Positions 57,114 to 64,000 of a DNA stretch of 64,000 bases are shown piece by piece. The stretch comes from Pandoraea sp. PE-S2T-3 (GTDB lineage: Bacteria; Pseudomonadota; Gammaproteobacteria; Burkholderiales; Burkholderiaceae), in contig NZ_NGUQ01000012.1 of assembly GCF_002179965.1 (NCBI RefSeq), positions 1 to 64,000 on the forward strand, in the 5' to 3' direction. Both the position numbers and the translations under genes were made by a program. Under the pieces are notes generated by a model. The model saw nothing but the letters and a program-made list of their open reading frames with translations, searched no databases and was not told the DNA's origin. Each line of letters starts with the position of its first letter. Within the stretch, counting starts at the first letter, position 1.

Positions 57114-59474
57114 ATGCCGGATAAACAAGTCCATACGAATGAAGTTTCGTCGCTGCGCCGCCTGATGCGCGCGCGACGCAAGCCACTGGCGCTACTGCTC
57201 TCCCTGCCGGGCGTGTGGTGTTCGCTCGCCGGTGCGCAGGAAGCCCCTCCCCCCGATCTCGCCAAGAGCGATGGCCTCGTGCTGCGCACGGTCCCTTCGC
57301 TAGGCGAGTTCGTCTTAGGGGACGGCGACGACGTGCCGATGTACGTGCGCGGCATGCATCTGACCGGACGTACCAACGTCGACGCAACCGTCGATGGTGA
57401 TGCAGAGGCGCGCAAATTGCGCTCCTACGTGAAGGGCGACCGCCTGACCTACGACCAGGACACGGACGAGGTGGTGGCGCACGGCAACGCGCACATGTCG
57501 CAGGGCGGCAACAAATTTGTCGGCCCTGAGGCCCATATGTATACCGGTGCGGGCGACGGCTACATGCTCACGCCGACGTATCAGCTGGTGACCGGCGGCG
57601 GCGGTAAAGGCGAGCGTGCGGACGTCGATGCGGGCAACGTGGTCACGTTGCAGCGCGGCACCTATTCCGCGTGCGCTTGTACCGATGACGACAAGACGCC
57701 GGCTTGGTACATCAAGGCGTCGTCGTTCGAATTCGATCAGGAACAGCAGGAAGGCACGGCCTACAACGGCATTCTGTTCTTCCAGGGCGTGCCGATTCTG
57801 GCAAGCCCGTACATGTCGTTCCCGACAACGACCGAGCGCCGCTCGGGCTTGCTCGCGCCGACGTTTACGCAGTCGACCCAGACGGGTTTCGAGTTCTCGC
57901 AACCGTACTACTTCAACATCGCACCCAATCGCGATCTGACGATCACGCCGCGCTTCATGACCAAGCGCGGCACGATGCTCAACGGCGATTTCCGATATCT
58001 GGAGCCGACGTACGCCGGACTGTTCCACATCGAGTATCTGCCGAAGGACCGGGTGACGGGCGATGCGCGTTATACGTTCACGTGGCAACACTCGCAGGCG
58101 CTGGGCTATGGCGTCAATGGATACGTCAACTTCACGAAAGTCTCGGACGATACCTATCCGGATGACTTTGGCGCCGGCACGAACTTCCAGACCGGCGTGA
58201 CGCGCGTGTATAACCGCGAGGCGGGGTTGACGTGGAACTACGGCGACTGGTCGTTCCTTGCCCGTGTGCTGAAGTACCAGACCCTGGCCCCGAGTACGCC
58301 GCAGTACGAGTCGGTGCCTGAGCTGTCGGCCACTTACAGCAAGTCGGATTTCCACGGCTTCGACTTCACGATGCCGATCCGGTACAACCGGTTCCACATC
58401 GCAGCGAGCACGGGGCAGCCCGACGGCGAGCGCCTGTACGCGCAGCCGACGCTGAGTTACCCGATCCTGACGCCGGGTTACTTCATCGTGCCGAAGGTGA
58501 TGTTCAACGCGGCGTCGTACAACGTCGACTATCCGAACGGGTCGACGATGCAATCGTCGATCACGCGCACGGTCCCGACGGTCAGTCTCGATGCCGGTCT
58601 GACGTTCGAGCGTCCGCTCACGTTGTTCGGTTCGAGCATGAAGCAGACGTTGGAACCGCGCATCTTCTACGTCTATACGCCGTACCGGAATCAGAGCTCG
58701 ATTCCGATTTTCGACAGTGCGGTCGCCGACTTCAACCTCGCGGAAATCTTCAGCGAGAATTCGTTCATCGGCGAAGACCGGATTCAGGATGCGAACCGCG
58801 TCACGATGGCGCTGACCTCGCGCCTGATCGATGCGGAGAGCGGGGTGGAGCGTGCACGCGTCTGGTACGCGCAGCGCTACAACATCCAGCAGTCGCTCGT
58901 GACGATGCCGGGCGGCACGCCGGAAAACGCCGGGGTGTCCGACTTCCTGGTGGGCGGCTCGGCGCTGCTGTACAGCAACGTCACGTTCAGCACGGCGGTG
59001 CAGTACAGCCCGAGTACGTCGCAGTTCAACCGGTCGGACGTGGGGATCACGTGGCGTCCGGGTGAGCGTCGCGTCTTCAATGTCTACTACCGTTACCTGC
59101 GCAACCCGCCGCCGGTGGTGGGGCAGACCGCGTTGACGGTGACCCCGATCAACCAGATCGAACTTTCGGGCCAATGGCCGATCACACCCCGATTCGGGGT
59201 GGTGGGCCGGATCAACTACAGCATCACGGACAAGTCGTTCATCGATGCCCTGGCGGGTTTCGAGTATGATGCCGACTGCTGGGCTTTCCGGGTCGGCGTG
59301 CAGCGCTATGCGACCAATGCCACGACAACGACTTCGCGTATTTTTGCGCAGTTGGAGTTGAAGGGCCTGACCAAGTCCGGTACCAGCGCCACCGAAGCGT
59401 TCAAACAAGGCGTGCCTGGCTACCAGCCGCCGCCGACGAACCAGATTCCTTCTCGATTCAGCAACTATGAATGA
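57114..59474 (+). CDS. lptD: LPS-assembly protein LptD
   Basis: About 786 residues. A basic N-terminus is followed by a hydrophobic signal ending SLAGAQE. The periplasmic OstA jellyroll comes next (about 100-200, YVKGDRLTYDQDTDEVVAHGNAHM) and then the 26-strand barrel. The conserved disulfide cysteines are visible in YSACACTDDD and DADCWAF. It inserts LPS in the outer leaflet with LptE. The start is uncertain: ATGs at 57099, 57114 and 57165 are all in frame and none has a clear ribosome-binding site. Confidence 0.93.
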   Translation: MPDKQVHTNEVSSLRRLMRARRKPLALLLSLPGVWCSLAGAQEAPPPDLAKSDGLVLRTVPSLGEFVLGDGDDVPMYVRGMHLTGRTNVDATVDGDAEARKLRSYVKGDRLTYDQDTDEVVAHGNAHMSQGGNKFVGPEAHMYTGAGDGYMLTPTYQLVTGGGGKGERADVDAGNVVTLQRGTYSACACTDDDKTPAWYIKASSFEFDQEQQEGTAYNGILFFQGVPILASPYMSFPTTTERRSGLLAPTFTQSTQTGFEFSQPYYFNIAPNRDLTITPRFMTKRGTMLNGDFRYLEPTYAGLFHIEYLPKDRVTGDARYTFTWQHSQALGYGVNGYVNFTKVSDDTYPDDFGAGTNFQTGVTRVYNREAGLTWNYGDWSFLARVLKYQTLAPSTPQYESVPELSATYSKSDFHGFDFTMPIRYNRFHIAASTGQPDGERLYAQPTLSYPILTPGYFIVPKVMFNAASYNVDYPNGSTMQSSITRTVPTVSLDAGLTFERPLTLFGSSMKQTLEPRIFYVYTPYRNQSSIPIFDSAVADFNLAEIFSENSFIGEDRIQDANRVTMALTSRLIDAESGVERARVWYAQRYNIQQSLVTMPGGTPENAGVSDFLVGGSALLYSNVTFSTAVQYSPSTSQFNRSDVGITWRPGERRVFNVYYRYLRNPPPVVGQTALTVTPINQIELSGQWPITPRFGVVGRINYSITDKSFIDALAGFEYDADCWAFRVGVQRYATNATTTTSRIFAQLELKGLTKSGTSATEAFKQGVPGYQPPPTNQIPSRFSNYE

Positions 59475-60837
59475 CATGTTTGTGAAGCGTGCCTCGCTGC
59501 TGGCGAGCCTGTGTCTCGCCGCCGGGGTGGCGGTGGCCCAGCCGGCGCCGGTCAGCGCACGCGCCGCTGGCGCGCCTGCATCGTCCACGCAGTCGGTCGA
59601 TTCGATCGTGGCCGTGGTCAACGATGCCGTGATCACCCGCAAGGAACTCAACACGCGAATCGAGGAAGCCAAGCACCAGCTGACGCTTGCGAAGCGTCCG
59701 GTCCCCGAGGCCGACATGCTTCAGCGTCAGGTGCTCGAGCAGATGATCATCACGCAGGTGCAGCTCCAGCGCGCCAAGGAAGATGGCATCGTCGTCAAGG
59801 ACGCCGACGTCGAGCAGGCGCTGCAACGCATCGCTGCCGACAACCGCCTCTCCGTCGATCAGTACAAGGCGCGCCTGGCGCAAGCCGGTGTGCCCTGGGA
59901 CGCTTTCCGCAAGGAAGTGCGTGAGCAGATCATTCTGGCCCGCCTGCGCGACAAGGAAGTCGATAGCCAGATTCAGGTCAGCGAGACCGAAATCAACACG
60001 TTCCTCGCCGCCCAGCGCGGAGCATCGGCCACGCCTTCCGAAACCGAATACCGCATCAGCGAGATTCTCGTGAAGGTGCCGGACGGCGCGTCGCCCGATC
60101 AGGTCAACGCCGCGCAGAAGAAGGCCAACGACGCGCTCGACAAGGCGAAAGCCGGTGGCGATTTCGCTGCCCTCGCCAAGCAATATTCGGATGCGTCCGA
60201 CGCCAGCGCCGGTGGCGACATGGGCTTCCGCATTCCCGAACGTATCCCCGATCTGTACCTGAATCAGGTCCAGAAGCTGCAAGCGGGCACGCTCGTGCCG
60301 CAGGTGCTGCGCAGCAATAACGGATTTCACGTCATCAAGCTGGTCGACACCCGTAAGCAGGGTGGCGGCGAGCAAGGCATGACCGTGCCGCAGATTCACG
60401 CGCGCCATATCCTGATTCGTGTGGGCGACGGCGTGTCCGAAGCACAGGCGCAGAAGAAGCTGCTCGATATCAAGGCGCAGATCGAAGCCGGCAAGGGCGA
60501 CTTTGCGACGTATGCCCGTCAGGTCTCGGTGGATGGCTCGGCCTCGCAGGGCGGTGATCTCGGCTGGATTTCGCCAGGCGAGACCGTGCCGGCGTTCGAG
60601 CGCGCCATGTCGGAACTCAAGGACGGCCAGATCAGCGATCCGGTGCGCTCGGAGTATGGCTATCACCTGATTCAGGTGCTCGGCCATCGCGAGTCGCAAG
60701 TGTCGGGCGATCAGGAACGCAACCTGGCGATGCAGGAACTGCGTGGCCGCAAGGCCGAGCAGCAGTATCGCGACTGGCTGCAACAACTGCGCGACAGCGC
60801 TTATGTCGATTACCGTCTGAGCACGGCTGCGCAGTAA
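59467..60837 (+). CDS. surA: Periplasmic chaperone and peptidyl-prolyl isomerase SurA
   Basis: A 456-residue protein. The signal peptide has [16 protein letters not shown]. The SurA N-terminal domain ([22 protein letters not shown]) is followed by two parvulin domains, roughly residues 193-295 ([15 protein letters not shown]) and 305-405 ([15 protein letters not shown]), and a C-terminal helix. Its ATG overlaps the end of lptD by 8 bases, the classic coupled pair. It folds outer membrane proteins, including LptD and porins. A second ATG is at 59476. Confidence 0.97.
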   Translation: MNDMFVKRASLLASLCLAAGVAVAQPAPVSARAAGAPASSTQSVDSIVAVVNDAVITRKELNTRIEEAKHQLTLAKRPVPEADMLQRQVLEQMIITQVQLQRAKEDGIVVKDADVEQALQRIAADNRLSVDQYKARLAQAGVPWDAFRKEVREQIILARLRDKEVDSQIQVSETEINTFLAAQRGASATPSETEYRISEILVKVPDGASPDQVNAAQKKANDALDKAKAGGDFAALAKQYSDASDASAGGDMGFRIPERIPDLYLNQVQKLQAGTLVPQVLRSNNGFHVIKLVDTRKQGGGEQGMTVPQIHARHILIRVGDGVSEAQAQKKLLDIKAQIEAGKGDFATYARQVSVDGSASQGGDLGWISPGETVPAFERAMSELKDGQISDPVRSEYGYHLIQVLGHRESQVSGDQERNLAMQELRGRKAEQQYRDWLQQLRDSAYVDYRLSTAAQ

Positions 60838-60880
60838 GCGCGGCCCGACTCGACGACCCGACACCGCCACACTTCCTCGT

Positions 60881-61984
60881 ATGACATCCGCCCGGCCCTT
60901 CGTCCTTGCCATCACCACCGGTGAACCGGCAGGTGTGGGGCCGGAGCTGACCGTGCAGGCACTGGTTCAGTGCCTCACACCGTCAGCCCTATCGGCAACC
61001 GATCCCCTCGAACATTGTCAGTTTGCCGTGCTCGGCGATGCCGCACTGCTGGCAGCGCGCGCGCAGGCCGTTGGCCTCGGTGACGCGTGGCAAGCCTTGC
61101 TGTTGCAGGGTCGTGTGCGCGTGGAACATCATTCGCTCGCCGTGCCGGCTGTGGCCGGGCAACTGAACGCCGCCAACGGTCCCTATGTGCTGGCGCTGCT
61201 CGACGCCGCCATCGATGGTGCGGTGGCCGGCACGTTCGATGCGATCGTCACTGCGCCGCTGCAAAAGAGCACGATCAACGACAGCGGCGTGGCTTTCACC
61301 GGCCACACCGAATATCTCGCCGAGCGCACGCACACGCCGCGCGTGGTGATGATGCTCGCAGGCGGTGGTCTGCGGGTGGCACTCGCCACCACACATTTGC
61401 CGCTGGCGCAGGTGCCCGGCGCGATTCGCCGGGACGACCTGCTGGAAACCCTCGTCATTCTGAATCAGGACCTGATGCGCCATTTCGGCGTGACGCGTCC
61501 GCGCATTCTCGTGACCGGACTCAATCCGCATGCGGGTGAGTCGGGCTATCTCGGCCGTGAAGAGATCGATGTCATTTCGCCCGCGCTCGACGATGCGCAC
61601 GCGGCAGGCATCGACGCTCGCGGGCCGTACCCGGCCGACACGCTGTTTCAGCCGCGTCACCTCGACGGGGCCGATGCCGTGCTCGCCATGTATCACGATC
61701 AGGGCCTGCCGGTGCTCAAATACGCGAGCTTCGGCGCGGGCGTGAACATCACGCTGGGCCTGCCGATCATTCGCACATCGGTCGATCACGGCACCGCGCT
61801 GGATCTTGCGGGCACCGGGCGCGCCGAAAGCGGCAGCCTGCTCGAAGCCCTGCGCACCGCCGCGACCATGGCCGCCAACGCGGCCACCCATGCACAACTG
61901 CGCGCTGGCACCGTTGCTGCGTCAGGCACCGCAAGCGATGCGGCGGCCGCGACGGGCGATGCCGACACCCCACCGCGTTCCTAA
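60881..61984 (+). CDS. pdxA: 4-hydroxythreonine-4-phosphate dehydrogenase
   Basis: A 367-residue PdxA of pyridoxal phosphate synthesis. It has [43 protein letters not shown] with the metal and substrate residues, [14 protein letters not shown] and [12 protein letters not shown] near the C-terminus, plus [21 protein letters not shown]. The last 25 residues are an Ala-rich tail beyond the usual end. It lies 43 bases after surA; ksgA follows 10 bases later. Confidence 0.97.
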   Translation: MTSARPFVLAITTGEPAGVGPELTVQALVQCLTPSALSATDPLEHCQFAVLGDAALLAARAQAVGLGDAWQALLLQGRVRVEHHSLAVPAVAGQLNAANGPYVLALLDAAIDGAVAGTFDAIVTAPLQKSTINDSGVAFTGHTEYLAERTHTPRVVMMLAGGGLRVALATTHLPLAQVPGAIRRDDLLETLVILNQDLMRHFGVTRPRILVTGLNPHAGESGYLGREEIDVISPALDDAHAAGIDARGPYPADTLFQPRHLDGADAVLAMYHDQGLPVLKYASFGAGVNITLGLPIIRTSVDHGTALDLAGTGRAESGSLLEALRTAATMAANAATHAQLRAGTVAASGTASDAAAATGDADTPPRS

Positions 61985-61994
61985 GGAATTTCAC

Positions 61995-62828
61995 ATGAGT
62001 AGCGCATCGAAGCGCACGGGCGTCCAACAGGGCCACGTGGCGCGCAAACGTTTTGGTCAGAATTTTCTCGTCGATATGGGCGTGATCGACGACATCGTGA
62101 GCGCCATCTCGCCGCGCACCGATGATCTGATGGTCGAAATCGGCCCGGGGCTCGGTGCCTTGACGACGCCGCTCGCCGAGTGGCTCGCGCATCTGCATGT
62201 CGTCGAACTCGACCGCGATCTCGTCGCACGCCTGACGCGCAAGTTCGGCGATCGCGTGACCGTGCATGCGGGCGACGCGCTCGACTTCGACTTCGGCTCG
62301 CTGGTGCCGGAAGACCGCCGCGACGAATCGCCGCTGCGCATCGTCGGTAACCTGCCGTACAACATCTCGAGCCCGCTGCTCTTTCACCTGATGCGTTTTG
62401 CGACGCAGGTGCGCGACCAGCACTTCATGTTGCAGAACGAAGTCGTGGAGCGCATGGTCGCACCGGCCGGGTCGAGCAACTACAGCCGGCTGTCGGTGAT
62501 GCTGCAATACCGCTACTGGATGGACAAGGTGCTGGATGTGCCGCCGGAGGCGTTCAATCCGCCGCCGAAGGTCGATTCGGCCATCGTGCGCATGATTCCG
62601 CGGGCGCAGGCCGACTTGCCCGACGTGGATCTGACGGTGTTCGAAGCGGTGGTCGCGCAGGCGTTCTCACAGCGTCGCAAGATGCTGCGCAACACGCTGC
62701 ACAGCTATCGCGACCGCGTCGACTTCGATGCGCTCGGGTTCGACCTGACGCGTCGTGCGGAAGATGTTTCCGTCGACGAATACGTGTCGCTGGCGCGCAC
62801 GATCAGCGGCGCCGGTTCACAAGGCTGA
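61995..62828 (+). CDS. ksgA: 16S rRNA dimethyladenosine transferase
   Basis: A 277-residue KsgA/Rsm[11 protein letters not shown] starts the catalytic domain, with [17 protein letters not shown] as SAM motif [13 protein letters not shown] for motif II, and [15 protein letters not shown] as the catalytic NLPY motif. It dimethylates A1518 and A1519. AAGGAA lies just upstream of the ATG at 61995. Its last 26 bases overlap the convergent transporter gene. Confidence 0.98.
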   Translation: MSSASKRTGVQQGHVARKRFGQNFLVDMGVIDDIVSAISPRTDDLMVEIGPGLGALTTPLAEWLAHLHVVELDRDLVARLTRKFGDRVTVHAGDALDFDFGSLVPEDRRDESPLRIVGNLPYNISSPLLFHLMRFATQVRDQHFMLQNEVVERMVAPAGSSNYSRLSVMLQYRYWMDKVLDVPPEAFNPPPKVDSAIVRMIPRAQADLPDVDLTVFEAVVAQAFSQRRKMLRNTLHSYRDRVDFDALGFDLTRRAEDVSVDEYVSLARTISGAGSQG

Positions 62829-63693
62829 TCCCGGCGAACACCAGGGCGACGGCGCCCGCAAAGCGCCAGCCCACCGATTCCCCGAGAATCAGCACGCCGA
62901 ACGTCACCCCGAACAGCGGGCTCAGGAACGAGAACGACGCGAGGCGGGCGGCGCTGTAGCGGGTGAGCATCCAGAACCAGATCAGATAGCTCGCAAACGC
63001 CACGCCGATGGATTGATAGACGAGGCTCACCCACGTCGTGCGCGTCATCTCGCCGATGTGGACGTTGCCGGTGGCCAGCGCCAGCACGCACAACAGCACG
63101 GCGGAGACGGCCAACTGATAGAGCAGCGTCTTGGCGGGAGCGGCCGTTGCCAGCCGCGAAGCGCGCACGACGACCGTCGTCATGCCCCAGAAGACCCCCG
63201 CCAGAATGCCGAGCAGGTCACCCGGCCATGTCGTCGCAAGGCTCGTGCTGCCCCCATCCGAGAACGCCACCACGATGCCGCAGAACGCCAGCGCCATGCC
63301 GAGCCATTGCCCGGCGCGCAGCCGCTCGCTGGGCACTGTCCAATGCAGGCCGATGGCGGTGAAGCAGGGCGCGGAATACAGAAACACGGCCATGCGTGAT
63401 GCCGTGGTGTGCGTCAGTCCGACGAAGATGCAGAGAAATTCCAGCGAGAACAGCACGCCGGCCAGAATACCGGCCGGCAGCGTGCCGTCGCCGGTGACCA
63501 GCCGCTGACGCCGCCAGAGCATCCACCCGGCCACGAGCAGCGTGGCGATCACCGAGCGCAGGCCCGCTTGCAGCACGGCCGGCACGGCGGTCACTGCGAG
63601 CTTCACCGCCACCTGCTGGCCGCCCCATATCGCACACAGGCCGACCATGATGGCGAGGGCGGTGGCATCGATCGGGCGAGGGGCTGTGTTCAT
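62803..63693 (-). CDS. EamA/DMT-family transporter
   Basis: A 296-residue membrane protein with about ten hydrophobic segments and two EamA repeats. Examples are [21 protein letters not shown] at the start, [20 protein letters not shown], and [20 protein letters not shown] near the end. It probably exports a metabolite or amino acid; the substrate is unknown. The ATG at 63693 was used; 16 upstream residues in frame are less likely. It overlaps ksgA tail to tail by 26 bases. Confidence 0.9.
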   Translation of the reverse strand: MNTAPRPIDATALAIMVGLCAIWGGQQVAVKLAVTAVPAVLQAGLRSVIATLLVAGWMLWRRQRLVTGDGTLPAGILAGVLFSLEFLCIFVGLTHTTASRMAVFLYSAPCFTAIGLHWTVPSERLRAGQWLGMALAFCGIVVAFSDGGSTSLATTWPGDLLGILAGVFWGMTTVVVRASRLATAAPAKTLLYQLAVSAVLLCVLALATGNVHIGEMTRTTWVSLVYQSIGVAFASYLIWFWMLTRYSAARLASFSFLSPLFGVTFGVLILGESVGWRFAGAVALVFAGISLVNRRR

Positions 63694-63880
63694 GACATCG
63701 GTTCGGGAGTGGGAGGGGTGGACAAGCGTGCGACGCGGCACAGTGTTGCCGCAGGTCGTTCTGCCGGTCCGGTTCGCCGCTCATTCTCCACGATCCGCTT
63801 CATGGACGCATCAATTTGGTGCGCGCCGTAGGGGTAATCATTGTTTCGCCGTGCGGCACAATGTCTCCCCGCCACGAGGG

Positions 63881-63909
63881 TTTATCGGGGACAGTCGCGC
63901 CGCTAGAAT
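63881..63909 (+). promoter_or_regulatory. Possible promoter at the end of the window
   Basis: TTTATC (63881-63886) and TAGAAT (63904-63909) are 17 bases apart, 69 bases before a possible ATG at 63978. The -35 match is poor. The spacer from 63694 is otherwise empty. Confidence 0.3.
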
Positions 63910-63977
63910 ACGACGCTCGGGTGCGATTGCCCGTCATCTTCCTCACATCACCGCAGTATTCCCCCGCAGTCATCTCC

Positions 63978-64000
63978 ATGTACAAGAAAGGCTCTGCCGT
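63978..64000 (+). CDS. Possible start of a gene cut by the window end
   Basis: An ATG at 63978 opens MYKKGSA and runs off the window. There is no clear Shine-Dalgarno. It is too short to identify, and is offered only because a promoter-like sequence precedes it in the divergent spacer. Confidence 0.25.

Overview
The window is about 64 kb of GC-rich chromosomal DNA from a Gram-negative betaproteobacterium. Gene content and order point to Burkholderiales, family Burkholderiaceae. The genus is an inference, and Pandoraea fits best. Supporting signs are the Lys/Ala-rich H1-like histone, the accB-accC-prmA, dusB-fis-purH and lptD-surA-pdxA-ksgA orders, the fur/bamE divergent pair, AmgK/MurU wall recycling, and a Burkholderia-type trimeric porin. 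Almost everything is housekeeping and densely packed. I saw no rRNA, tRNA, CRISPR array, prophage or insertion sequence.

Layout. 0-10 kb: the 3' end of an H1-like histone gene and a stack of hairpins. Then comes a long minus-strand run: tlpA-like, aroQ, accB, accC, prmA, a zinc-ribbon DUF3426 protein, tpx, a PfkB kinase and a glycine-zipper lipoprotein. 8.8-16.8 kb, plus strand: mpl, a YqiA-type esterase, an RNase II-family exoribonuclease with a long acidic tail, a TonB-like protein, a decayed lpxO, aroE and mtgA. 16.8-24.9 kb: an MscS channel, corA, pyrF, then pncC/pgpA/thiL on the minus strand, and maeB.

24.9-35.9 kb: a secreted barnase-like RNase with its barstar-type inhibitor, a YidB-like protein, rsmE, a VOC protein and a spermidine synthase-like protein. 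These are followed by tkt and gap, an orphan Wzz-like protein, and the divergent fur/bamE pair with dapB. 36-42.5 kb: leuS, lptE, holA, proA and a HutD/Ves-like protein. 42.6-49.1 kb is the most accessory-looking part. It holds an AraC regulator, a two-subunit molybdenum oxidoreductase (2Fe-2S subunit plus Tat-exported large subunit), an XdhC-type maturation factor, a porin, and a 26-codon small ORF with a strong ribosome-binding site and its own terminator.

49.2-64 kb: purH, fis-dusB, a UbiH-type hydroxylase, pepP, murU-amgK, then the plus-strand lptD-surA-pdxA-ksgA cluster. An EamA/DMT transporter overlaps ksgA tail to tail, and the window ends at a possible new start codon.

Themes. Envelope biogenesis recurs: lptD, lptE, bamE, surA, mtgA, mpl, amgK/murU, porin and lpxO. 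Loss of lpxO would remove lipid A 2-hydroxylation. Candidates for something less described are the small ORF at 48992-49072, the octamer repeat between pgpA and pncC, the acidic tail on the exoribonuclease, and the conserved unknown protein divergent from mpl. No clearly new multi-gene system is visible.
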